From: Spirogloea muscicola
Taxonomy: Eukaryota; Streptophyta; Zygnematophyceae; Spirogloeales; Spirogloeaceae
NCBI GenBank assembly: GCA_009602725.1
Contig: WELB01000001.1
Location: forward strand, 2,119,185-2,149,408
DNA length: 30,224 nucleotides
Reading direction: 5' to 3'
This document shows, one piece after another, positions 19,522-30,134 of the stretch. Below the pieces are notes generated by a model, which searched no databases, was not told the origin of the DNA, and worked only from the letters and a program-made list of their open reading frames with translations. The position numbers were made by a program, and so were the translations under genes. Numbering within the stretch: position 1 is the stretch's first letter; every line of letters begins with the position of its first letter.

Positions 19522-19762
19522 CGCTGGTCACCAGGGGCCCGGTATGAAAGAAAAGCGGCTGGCGAAATGAAAGAATGTATGGAGGGAACAGCAGAATTTG
19601 ANCCGCCGCCGCTGCCGCCGCTGCCGCCGCCACCGGCGCCGCCGCCGCCGGGCTGCGGTCCTCGGGACGACGGGACGAGGACGCGAGGCCGCCGTGCTTT
19701 CTATGTGCTACCCCAGTCGCAGGCCCCCAGCGAGTCCATGTGCGAGATTGCGCGGCCGGCGT
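19522..19762. other. HAUS6 promoter region with GCC repeats and a single-N gap
   Basis: The 241 bases between the HAUS6 start and the TRM11 stop contain a run of CCGCCG/CTGCCG triplets (19603-19650) next to an N at 19602. Promoter elements cannot be identified by eye. The N means the true length is unknown. Confidence 0.5.
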
Positions 19763-22286
19763 TCAAACGCACTTGGCCCTGTAAGCCGGCCTGGACAGGC
19801 CTGCGGTGATGATCCCGCTCTCTGGCGATGGCCGCCCGCCTAACAAGCCGTCCGACCCCATCTCCTCGCCGCAGCCGGCCATAGAGGCCTGCCGGTGCAA
19901 GTAGGCGGCGCTGTTGGCCGGCGCAAAGACAAGGTCGTGCAAGTCGGCCTTGCGTGCCTCAGCCAGTAGCGCTACGTGGTTCTCTCGGAAGTCCAGGTGC
20001 CGCGCCGCCGCTGCGAGCTCCACTTCCAGCGAGTAGGGTGCGCACTTCTCCATTGTCAGCAGCCGTCGGCTCCAGCGCTGGGTCAGCACCTGCTCGCAGT
20101 TGGCCACGAGCGTGAAGCAGGGGTGCATTGGCAGCTCGTCATCCCTGTACGATTGCCGCGCAGCCGGGTAGAAGAACACAAGCCGGCCACCCATGATCAG
20201 CAGCCTCGCCGCGATATCCAGCAGGTCCTGCAGGCACTCCGCCATGGTGTATGGTGCTGTTGATGGAATGTGGCTGTCGCGCTTGTCTTCAGGAATCATG
20301 TATTCGTCTGGGCTGCACCCAGCCAGCAGCTTCCGCCCACCCGACTTGCGGCCGCCCGCTCGTACACCATAGGGCGGGTCACATATGATTGCGTCAAACA
20401 CCTGCCAAACACAAGCACTGAAGCAATGAGCTGTTGGCTGGCCACAGATGACCACATCAACCACACTGCCAAGCAAGAGCACTGAAGGAACTAGCTGTTG
20501 ATGGACAGCCGGTCAAATGTACTTCGGCCATTCCAAACCCCTCAAACCTGCATGGGAAACTGATAAATCAGGATGGCTGTGACAGTGCGGAACACACTAC
20601 TTCCAGGCTCAGCCGATCACCTCGTTAGGAGTTCCTAGGTGTGGCAGTAAGGCTGAGCAAAGCTCTGCTACAGGCCAGTTGCATCAATCGTATTTCACCT
20701 CACGCAGGTCGGGTCGCCAGGGGGGGGAGTTGATGTCCGCGTGCAGTAGAGTCAGGGGGAGAGGGAGGCCATCAGTTCCAGGACAGTGCTTTGTGCATGC
20801 TGTGTTTTGTGAGCATCTTCAGACCTGCTCAAAGTTGGCCCAGACGTTGCGGTCTGGACCTTTGCCATCACGCAGGATGCGGATGTCAATGTCTGCCCCC
20901 TGCATGGCAGCAACTCCAGATCCTGTCAGTGTTAGCTGAAGTTTGTCCAGACCAAGTACTCTGCAACTGCTGTCATGCAAGGGCCTCAAAGGCTGTCTGT
21001 AGCGAGTGCCAGCAATTGCAGAAACCTCAACAATTCCTGGTGCAACTTACGACAGTCATGGCGCCGTAATGAGCTGCCGCAACAAGAATGCTACCGGTGC
21101 CAGCAAAGGGGTCGTAGACGAGCGAGCCCTGGCGGGCTAGCGCCTGGTTTGCCATAATGAATGCAACCTCCGCGTCCATGGCCGTCGGACCCAGGAAATT
21201 GCGAGTGGGCAGCGCATACTTGGTGATGAGGTTTGGCCTGTCCGAGCATGCAACCTGTGCAAAGGCCGGGATGCAAATTGCCTGCTGCAGTCAAGCCGAG
21301 GCCTGTACCGACCCCAAACTATCTCCAAATTTTGGACTGACTGGTTGTCGTTGTCTTTGTCATGGCCAATGAGGAGGGCATAACGGAAGCCAACCTCACG
21401 GGCAAAGATGACGCGCTGAGAGGCGAGCGGTGGCAGGCCCCTGTTGGTGCCACTATCCTGGGACTCGATGATCCAGAATTTGTGGTCCGGGTTGCGGAGT
21501 TGCACACGTCCCTGATACTCAACAGACAGAGGAGGGCCTCAGGAGCGCGGGCAGCACTGCGATTGCATGCAGTCAATCTGGGCAGCAACAAGGCACAAAA
21601 CATGCCAGATACCAGTTATGAGGAAGTGAGCCTGGCAGACGGGGGGGGCTCCAGCGCGCAGCATACCTGGAAGGGCACGTAGCTGACGCGGTCAATGCGA
21701 TCCTGCTGCTCCTGCATGCTGAGGATGCGGCCGAAGCAATCCACCACGTACTTGAATGACGTGTCGGCGCCAAGGTACGGGGCCTTGCGATCCGGGGGGT
21801 ACGCTGCTATTGCTACCTCCAACCCCTCGTAGTCGGAAGCCTCTCCCCAGACTTCAAAGAACGCCTTGACCAGCATGCCTGCGCCAAGCGCAAGCAGAAG
21901 CGGCAAGAGTATGCAATGGGGAAAAGTCATACAATGAAGCGAAGATAGCAGTGCGGGATACTGACAAACTTAAATTGCCTTCCCGAAGCGCTAGCCTGTG
22001 AAACATCTAGGCCCTGGATCACAAAGCCCAGCCCTCAGCTAGCAGCACAGTCCTGTGTAGGACCTGGTGACGCAGAGGGGCTTATCGGTTTCTCACTCCT
22101 GGCGGCGATGGCGACGGCCGCGGCCTCAGATGGCAGGTCCACGAAGCAGAAGGGCGAGTCCGGGTGGTCGCCATCGGGCAGGCGGTGGCAAAACGGCGGC
22201 TGGGCGCCGGCCAGCCTTGCCAGCGCCTCCAGCTCCGGGACGCGGAAGTCCAGGTGCCGGTGCACGAAATAGCACAAGAACCACAT
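19763..22286 (-). CDS. TRM11: tRNA (guanine(10)-N2)-methyltransferase TRM11
   Basis: Catalytic subunit that methylates G10 of tRNAs, active with the TRM112 partner. Seven minus-strand exons resolve fully: 22097-22286 (ATG), 21667-21878, 21395-21511, 21051-21254, 20825-20899, 20699-20788 and 19763-20401 (TGA); total 508 residues, close to plant homologues. Introns are 89-297 nt. The N-terminus MWFLCYFVHRHLDFRVPELE is the family signature; exons 1-3 form the THUMP-like tRNA-binding part. Exon 4 holds the SAM-binding loop VYDPFAGTGSILVAAAHYG. Exon 5 gives GADIDIRILRDGKGPDRNVW and exon 7 the catalytic DPPYG in FDAIICDPPYGVRAGGRKSG. Exon 4 lacks any ATG-initiated frame and is easily overlooked. 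The only soft junction is the 5' edge of exon 6 (acceptor CAAAG at 20789). No missing motif, so the gene appears functional. Start chosen because the family begins at this Met. Confidence 0.93.
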
Positions 22287-22664
22287 GGGAGCTGGAGGGA
22301 AGCGCACCCTCCCCTGCCTCGCCCTCCTTCCTTCCTCCTCTCCTCTCCTGCCGTCGTCCCACTGCCGGCCGCTGGCCCCACCAGTGTCAGCGAGCCCCCG
22401 CTCCGCCGTGAATCGTCGCTGGCCAGCAGTGGCGGCGACTCTCGCGCCGGATGGCTGGCGCTCTTGACTTGCGCGTCTCAGAGCCCGCTGGCGAAGCCCG
22501 GCGTGGCGGCGCAGGCAGCCAAGAAGAGCGAGAGGGGAGGGGTGAAGAGTGGGGTTTGCGGAGCCGGGTTCTGGGTTTTCCCTGGGGCAGAAATTAGGGT
22601 TCTGAGCCCTCCGTCTCACCCGGCTCGCCCACCATCACCGAAGCCCTGCACCATGTTGTGAGCC
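22287..22664. promoter_or_regulatory. Divergent promoter region of TRM11 and CDK8
   Basis: The starts of TRM11 (minus, 22286) and CDK8 (plus, at about 22665 or 22719) are separated by less than 0.45 kb, so both promoters must lie here. The sequence includes a CT-rich stretch (22305-22350) and an AATTAGGGTTCTG word near 22591. The right end is the left arm of the palindrome. No TATA box is evident. Confidence 0.55.
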
Positions 22665-22777
22665 ATGGCGGACGCCGCCGCCGCCGCCGCCGCGGCGGCG
22701 GCGGCGGCGGCGTCCGCCATGGCTGACAACATGGTGCAGGGCTTCGGTGATGGTGGGCGAGCCGGGTGAGACGGAGG
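22608..22777. repeat. 170-bp near-perfect palindrome over the CDK8 start
   Basis: The two 85-bp arms meet at 22692/22693 without a spacer, in a (CCG)n/(CGG)n centre. I found a single mismatch (22656 versus its partner 22729). The right arm carries ATGGCTGACAACATGGTGC and the left arm its mirror copy. The outer edge of the right arm ends one base before the N at 22778. A fold-back assembly error next to a gap is the simplest explanation. Confidence 0.9.
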
Positions 22778-25700
22778 NCGGCGGCGGCGGCGGCGGCGGC
22801 GCGGGCGCGCGGACCGCCATCAAGAAGTTCAAGCTGTCCAAGGAGGGCGACGGCGTGTCGCCCACCGCCATCCGCGAGATCATGGTGAGCAACCCTAAGC
22901 CACTAAATCCTAAACCCCAAAGGCTGCACAGATACAGGCCGCCAGCCCTGGTCAGCGCAGCGCCTGGCCTTCGTTCCCATCTAAAAGCGCACGTTCAAGG
23001 TGCCCGCCGCCGTCAACCAAGGTTTCGCCGTCTTCCACTGATGCCCTCCTGTGTCACCGCAGCTGCTGCGGGAGTGCTCCCACGAGAACATTGTGCGACT
23101 GGTGAACGTGCACATCAACCACGCCGACATGTCCCTCTACCTCGCCTTCGACTACGCCGAGCACGACCTCTACGTGCGACAATCTCACTGCCGCCACAAA
23201 CCCAAAACCCTTTCCTGCTTGTAAATAAGCCTTTGCAAGATCATGCTACGCCCTCGCACGCTTGACATCCACCTCCCTCCCCTCCCTCTCCTTCCCCTCT
23301 TCTTTTCTTCTTCAGTCAACTTCTCTCCTTTCCTCCCCCTCTCACGTTCTCGTCTCCTTTGTACTCCTTTCTCTTACTCTCCCCCTTTCACGTCCTCCTT
23401 CTGTCATTATCCCACCTCCGAGCTAGCACGAGCCTCGTCTGCTTCCGCCTTCCTGCTCTGCCGCCCTTCATAAACTTCTCTTTCCTTGCATTCTGCATGA
23501 TCATCATACCATGTAATAGTTGGAGTGACAGGCTGCCATCCTCTCTTGCTTGCTGCTCTTCTACAGGAGATCATCCGGCATCATCGTGAGAAGCTTAGCT
23601 ACCCCATCAGCACGTACACCGTCAAGTCGCTCCTCTGGCAGATTCTTAATGGCCTCAGCTTTCTCCACACGTAAGCTCCGGCAGCACGGCTAGTTGCATT
23701 GCAAGACTTGCTGCCTTGCTTTCTTTTGGATTGCCATGGCGCCTTTTTCTGAGCCGCTGCTTCTCATGGTCAAGCAGCACGCTCGTTATTGCGCAGCAAT
23801 TGGATTGTTCATCGGGATCTGAAGCCTTCAAATATACTGGTGTGAGCCGCCGCTGCGCTGGCTGTCGCGCGCTGCACGATATTGCAGGCTTCTCCCATGC
23901 AAGGCCCTGAACATTCGCAGGCTGCACCATTGTGGCCACTGGGATGGCGTGCCAGGTGATGGGTGAGGGCGAGGAGCAGGGCGTGGTGAAAATCGGCGAC
24001 TTTGGGCTCGCCCGCATTTTTCAGGCGCCACTCAAGCCGCTCGCTGATAACGGAGTGCGAGCTCCCTTCTTTGCCAGCGCCCCCCGTAGCTCCTCATACT
24101 CAGACCTCTTGTATGATTACTGCATCATTATATCTGACCTCTTGATTGAGAAGTTGAGGTCTGGATGGCCTTTATGCTAGGGTCCTGGCCACCAGGGTCA
24201 AGGCCTGGCTGAGAAAGGGGCGTGCACATCTCTTAAGTGTACATAGCAGAGTCCACCCCTGCTCACAGTCTCTCGGGGGGTTCGTCTGTGGGGCAGGTGG
24301 TGGTCACCATCTGGTACCGCGCACCAGAGCTGCTCCTCGGTGCAAAGCACTACACGCCTGCTGTGGGTGAGCGCAGTCGCGGGCCGCCTGCCACTGTGTG
24401 GCATCGGCTGCATGCCACTTGCGGGGGCTCCTTCGTAGGTGCTGGCATGCCAGCCTGGTGGCTTCGCTGTTGGTTGCCAACACCCTGACCAAGTCATTGT
24501 AGCTGCTACCGCCGCCGCCGTCGCCGTTGCCAGACCTGTGGGCAGTCGGGTGCATCTTTGCGGAGCTGCTCAACCTGAAGCCCCTTTTTCAGGGCGTCGA
24601 GGACAAGAGCGTGCCCAATCCTTTCCAGGCCAGCACTGCCCGCCCCGCTGCCGCAGCCTGCTGGCGTCTGGCAGCCTGGCAGCCCTTGCAGACCGTGCAT
24701 TGCAGCTCAGGGCTGCCCGCTGCACCACTTGCATGCCAGAAAGCTGACTCATGTCCCCGCCCATCAACTTGCTGCGCAGATTGATCAGCTGGACAAGATT
24801 TTCCGTGTTCTCGGTACACGATTTCCCAACCTCTTCAAGCTGCAGCAGTCCGTCCCCATGCTGTGCTGCCCGCCTTTGCACGCCCCTTGCATGAAGTGGC
24901 GTGCCTTCAGAAGCCTCCGCTTGTGCGGTGCAGGTCATCCAACAACCGAGCGGTGGTCGTCGCTTGCGCACATGCCTCACTGGCAGGCCAACCGGCAGTA
25001 CATTCAGGCTCGCAAAATGTGAGCGTCTGCCCACCACTTGAAGACCATGGAAGCCTGATCTATGAACCCTTCCATAGTTTTAGAAGATCCTCCATTCTCC
25101 CCAACAGCTTTGGCAGTGGACGATTGCGCAAAGAAAGCTTGCTTGCTTTCTTTGCGCTACTTGGCATCTCTGGGGTACATGGCGCATCAGCTGGCACGAG
25201 CTTTACGGAGGCCTGTACTGCACTGGCTTGCTGAGCCCGGGCTGCTTGCTGCCGCTGGGGTGCCACGGGCGCCAGCGACGTGCCGGCACTGCCGAGCATG
25301 GTGCAACTACCGCTCAAGAGCCCTGCTTACGACCTCCTTCTCCACATGCTCGAGTGAGAGCCCCGCTCTGCCGCCACCTCTGACTCTTTCACAGTGTCCT
25401 ACTCCAAGCAAGCACCCCTTGCAACTTCATTTCCGCTTGGGCTGCAATATGCCTGGGCTGTGCAGAGGCCTCGTTGCCACTCTCCTCTCCAACTTTCCGC
25501 GATTCTGCAATTCTCCACTTCGTTGCAGCATGTCAGACCAAGCTCTGCTGGCCTCTTACCTAACTTTTTATTTTTCGCGGTGGGGTGATACAGGTACGAC
25601 CCAGCCAAGCGCATCACTGCTGCTCAGGCCCTGGAGCACGAGTGAGCCCTGCAGCAGCCACATGAGGCTGTCCTCTCATCGTGCCTAGCAACTTGCAGCC

Positions 25701-26628
25701 CCTTGCCGTCCTGGATGCCATCCTCATGCTGCAGATTCAGTTAAGCAATGTGGCTCCTTTTGACGCATGTTTACAGGTACTTCAAGCTGGAGCCACAGCC
25801 TGGCCGGAAGTAAGTGGCGCGCAGACCAGCGCACAGAGATGGCCTTTTGTGGCTCGGGCCTGCGGTAGTCAACGTGCTCTTCCGCGTGGCCTATACCCAA
25901 CGGCGGTCGAGCCAGGTCAGGCAGCGCCAGCTCCTTGGTCATTGATGCATGTTTGTTGGCGCCGCTGTTGCAGCTCCTTTGTACCAGGGCACCCAAGCGA
26001 GAAGATGGTCGTGTACCCAAACAGGCCGGTCGATGTCATGACTGACTTTGAGGGCAGCCAGGTCCAGCAGCAGGTTCGTGACAAGACATTGCCTCCTCCT
26101 TCTCTTGTTCCTCCCTCCCTTCTCTCCTTCCCCCCCTTCCCTTCCTTCCTTGCTTCTCCTGCTCATAAAACTTCGCTGATTACACAGCCAGGGCCACATA
26201 TGCCAACATTGTTTACTCTTCTGTGCTGTAGGGGCCTGCGCCACCGAGTAATGGGCAAACGGGGGGCGCCCAGCAACCCCCACCGCAGGCTGGCGAGTGG
26301 CAGCCTTCAAGTGGGACCCAAGCTCCCATGCAGGGCGGTGGCCGAACCCAGCCTGCATCACAGCATCTACTGCAGCAGCAGCAGCAGCCGCTGCAGGTGC
26401 ATTATCAGTGCTTGACTCTACACTGCTGCGCACTTGTTCTTGTCGGGGCTTGCATGCTGGTCATCATGTCACCGTGCCCAAGCTGCCTTGCCCCTTCTGG
26501 CTCTGTTTGACAGGACCGCTTACTCCATGTGATTTTGCTGACAGGGCCGAGGCAAGGAGCGGGGAGGCATGGGGGGCGTGGGAAATGTGCCCCATCCGCC
26601 CAACAAGATCCGACGAACTGGGGCTTAA
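22719..26628 (+). CDS. CDK8: Cyclin-dependent kinase 8 (plant CDKE type), Mediator kinase; N-terminal exon incomplete
   Basis: With cyclin C, MED12 and MED13, CDK8 forms the Mediator kinase module regulating RNA polymerase II transcription. Exons: probable start 22719-22765 (or ATG 22665, in frame); the exon ending at 22884; then 23063-23173, 23567-23670, 23797-23839, 23956-24054, 24297-24366, 24534-24628, 24780-24813, 24934-25018, 25276-25353, 25594-25641, 25777-25809, 25974-26073, 26232-26396 and 26545-26628 (TAA). All junction phases agree. Motifs in order: [20 protein letters not shown] (catalytic Lys and helix C), [100 protein letters not shown], a Gln/Pro/Gly tail and PPNKIRR near the stop. 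The glycine-rich ATP loop (GEGTYG) is absent; it should fall where N 22778 interrupts the sequence. The 24629-24779 intron is GC-AG. The tail is typical of plant CDKE. Confidence 0.93.
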
Positions 26629-27374
26629 ACGATCACCATTCCCCACCCTTACTTCCTTACATTGCGGTTGTGAAAGAGTGCGCAGCCCAGCCACGAAGGC
26701 CGTCGGCGCCTTCGATTCTGAAGATGTGCCTTATGGTATCATTCTTAGGAACCAAAGACATCAGTCCTACCTCTGTATACTGGATACTTGTGTAGCCTTT
26801 TCCCCCGCCTCTTGCTCTCCCTCTATATCCTGCCAAAATCCGGATCGTGCCAGCACCAACACGTCGTGGTTGCCATCGAATACACGCTTGCCCTGTTGTA
26901 TTGCAGCTACTAAACCTCATGCCAATAGCCTGCCCAGCCATTGACTTGCTCTAGCAATCATCTGATCGGCTGGCAGTCAAGCAATTGACTTGAGCTGCCT
27001 TTCACATGCACAAGCATGCATTTGGCCTCCAGACTGGTTGGCCCCCAAGCGCTTCATGTTCCTCAGTAAAACTCTGCAGACTTCTTCAACACCGTTTGTT
27101 GATGTTGTCTGTGCCGCAAGCTGCGGCCGAATGGTGCAAGTGCGCCTAGGCACGAGCTGTTTGTGGCAAACCGGCGGTGTCTCAAACCAAGGCAAATGTA
27201 GCCAGGTCTTCTCAGCCAGACATTTACCAAGACTCTCAAACAGTCCTCTGTGCTGCTGCTCGTGAAGCAATGCCCGCCAGGGGGTGGCCGTTGGAGCCAG
27301 GGCCAAATAGAAGTGGCATGCATTGCAGAAAAGGACTGCCAGAGATAGAGCCGCTGGGCAGCCGAGGTGTGCAG
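26629..27374. other. Convergent intergenic region between CDK8 and the RING-H2 ligase
   Basis: Holds the 3' flanks of both genes. TGTAA occurs in the opposite orientation as TTACA near 26658, and no clear chlorophyte TGTAA polyadenylation signal stands out at the expected place. Open frames here (26657-26941 minus, 26977-27378 minus) match nothing and overlap low-complexity or Cys/Leu-rich translations. Confidence 0.4.
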
Positions 27375-29960
27375 TCATGCGGCCTTGCTGCTGGCTTCTT
27401 CGCCGACCTCGGGTGCAGCTGGCGCCTTACAGACTGGGCAAGCGTTTTTGATGACCAGCCACTGCTCGATGCACAGCGCGTGGTACACGTGCCCGCATGC
27501 AATTTGAGCCACCTCCTCATTCTCCAAGTACTCCTCCTGCATCACCAGGCACCCGGCCAACGCAGCTCCGAGTGTCAGCGGAGCTGCCAGCGGCATTCTG
27601 GCCAGCTGGCCTGAACAGCAGCGCCTCTTGGGTGGTCAGTGCCGGGAGGGTAGGTGCACAGACCTGGCAGACAGTGCACTTGACATCGACGTCTGAGTGG
27701 TGAGGCAACGGCTCAGCCGGCAGCTCAACGCGCAGGCGCGTGACGATTCCGGGAATAGACTCTGGCGCCACGCCCGTGCTCACGTTCCCAATGCGATCCC
27801 CCAGAGCCAGCAACTCCTGGCACGTAAGGAGGGGCACCCCGGCAAGGGGCGGGGCGGCATTATCAGCAAAGGCAATATTGGCTCGGCGGCCACTCTAACT
27901 CAAAGCCCACAATGGCCAGAGGCCCAGCATCAAGAATGCTGCAGAGCGCACAGCTGGATGCATGCCGTGCCGGTCAGTTGCGCAGCAGCAAGCACAGCCT
28001 GCAGAAAATAGGCAGCAGGACACAGCAACAAGGCATGACGGTGGAAAAGGACCTCGTAGGACATGTTGTCCACGTCCATGCGCATCGCGTGGTGCTCATC
28101 CAGCAGGCCACGCTGGCCGAAGAAGCGAGACGCCTCCAGCATCACCAGCTGCTGCATGTGGAGGCCACCGGAACAGACGGGCGTGCTGCCAGTCAGCCTT
28201 GCAAGCATGCGGAGCATAGGACTGTCATGTCGCTGATTGGGCACACTGCAGCTTCTGGTTGTGCCAGCAGTGCTCTTACCTCGGCTGTCAGCCCGCCCTC
28301 GCCCTCGACAACCTCAAGCGCCCGCATGAGCTGCGCATAGATCGGTGCAAGAGGCGCATGTGTGAGTGCTTGCCGCTGGGCGAGCGGACCGCTTGCATGC
28401 CCACTGACTGCCTGCCAATCTGCAGCAAATGGCAGAGATGCTCACCTCGGCGATGGCCTCCTGGAGGCCCTCGTGCATGTTCGCTTCCTGGCTGCCATGT
28501 CGCAGGTGCCGTGCAGAACGCCGGCCTGCCGACGATCCCAGGCGGTCCAGGATGGAGCGCCGCCGGTCAGTCTGTCGGTCTCGATCCCGTTCTCGCACCT
28601 GCTCGCGCTCGCGCTCCCGCTCCTGCTCGCGTTCCTGGCCACGTTCCTGGTCTCGGTCACGATCACGGTCCCGGTTGCCCACATATGGCCGGCCGGCAAA
28701 CGGCAGGCTGCCGTGGTAAATAACGTGCTCTACATGGCCGTCCACAGCAGATGAGCTGCTGCTGCCTCCACCACTGCCGCCGCTGCCCACGCCGCCGCGA
28801 CGGGAGGAGGAGCTCGGGAAGGAAGGCATGCGGCCGACAGCGCGGAGGCGGTCGAGGTGCTGCGGTGGCGCAGGGGCGGCATGATGTAAATGATGATGTT
28901 GGTGGTGTTGATGGTTGTTCTGCTGCTGCTGCGCCAGCGCCATCGCCAGAGGTGCCGTCTGCTGGTTTGGCTGTTGGAATTCCAGCATAGCGTGGTGGTC
29001 AGCCTGCAGAGGCTGGCCGCCACCAGCTCCTGGCGGTTGTGCCGGCATTGGGAGGTGCGGCAGCAGCAACGGTGGTGGACTGCTCTGGTGATGGTGGTGG
29101 CGCTGGAGGTACGGTGCCGCCTGGTAGTGCGCCTGCGCCTGGCTGCCACTCCCGCTGCTGCCGCCACTGTTACTGCCGCCGCCGTGGCCTCCAGGTAGCA
29201 GCGGCAGCTGCCAGAATGGCAACGCCGTGCTGGGGGCGGCGCTCGGCGGGTAGGCCAGCGGCGGCGGTGACATGCCACTGGGCAACGGGGCCGGCCCTTG
29301 GTCGTAGAGCTGCCGCGGTGGCGGCAGCGACTGCTGGTGGCCGCCGACGCCGTAGTGGGCTGCGACGAGGTCGTGGGCATGGTGCAGGTGACGGTGGTGG
29401 TGGAACTGCGGGTGGCGGGCGTCGCCGCCGCCGCTGCTGGGGCTGCCAAAGCCAGCAGCAGCCCCCATTGTCAATGGACCTGCCGCCGAAGTTGGGGCGG
29501 AGGTAGAGGATGACGAGGGCGAGTCCACCGAGGAAGCCGGCAGGCTGCGGTGGTGCTGGAGAAGGTGGCCACCGGCGGCCACCGCCGGCGCTGCCGGCCC
29601 CTGTGACGAGTATGACACTGTGCGCCGCAATGGCGCCCAGCCGGGAGACAGCGGCGGCCGGGCCATGCCAGTGGTGGCGGCAGCAGGGGCCCGCAGCTGC
29701 GGCTGCTCCAGCATGTCCGCCATGGCGGCGCTGAACGGGGGTGGGCCCTCGGCGGAGGGCCCGGCCGCCATGTCACTGCTGCCGACCAAGTCATGGCGAG
29801 GCTGCCACATGGCAACACCACCGCCGCCACCGCTGCCTGGCTGGAGGCCATGGCCGCTGCCGTCACCGGCCCTGCCAGCGGCGTGATCGACGCCCTCGAC
29901 GATGCCGAAGCTGTCGAAGAAGGTGTCCCAGGATGCGGAGGCCCCGCTCGGGGAGCCCAT
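27375..29960 (-). CDS. RING-H2 E3 ubiquitin-protein ligase, MBR1/MBR2-like
   Basis: Five minus-strand exons: 28446-29960 (505 codons), 28280-28330 (17), 28053-28151 (33; the acceptor could be 3 nt further in), 27664-27816 (51) and 27375-27536 (53 plus TGA); about 659 residues, phase 0 throughout. The C-terminal region matches plant MBR1/MBR2-type ligases: HHAMRMDVDNMSYE joined to ELLALGDRIGNVSTG, then the RING-H2 built from CTVC in one exon and CGHVYHALC, then NACPVCKAPA in the next (all eight zinc ligands present). In Arabidopsis these ligases promote turnover of Mediator subunit MED25. The N-terminal two thirds are low complexity: Ser/Gly/Pro-rich, Gln/His-rich (QQQQNNHQHHQHHHLHHA), and a long Arg/Asp/Glu tract (RDRDRDQERGQEREQERERE). 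The frame stays open upstream of 29960 up to the poly-T at 30135, so the true start may lie further out or beyond the window. Confidence 0.88.
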
Positions 29961-30131
29961 GGCCGCCCCGCCGCCGTCCGCCTCCGGCCAGCTGCGGAAG
30001 GGGTGAGGCGGCCAGGCAAATGCGCCGTCCCTGCCGCCGCCGCCGCCGGGATCCTCGGCTGCAGCCGGCGGCAGAGAGTGGTCGCGGTGGCGCTCGCGCA
30101 GGAGCGCCCACGTGCCGGGGGCGCCGCCTCG

Positions 30132-30134
<3 letters not shown>

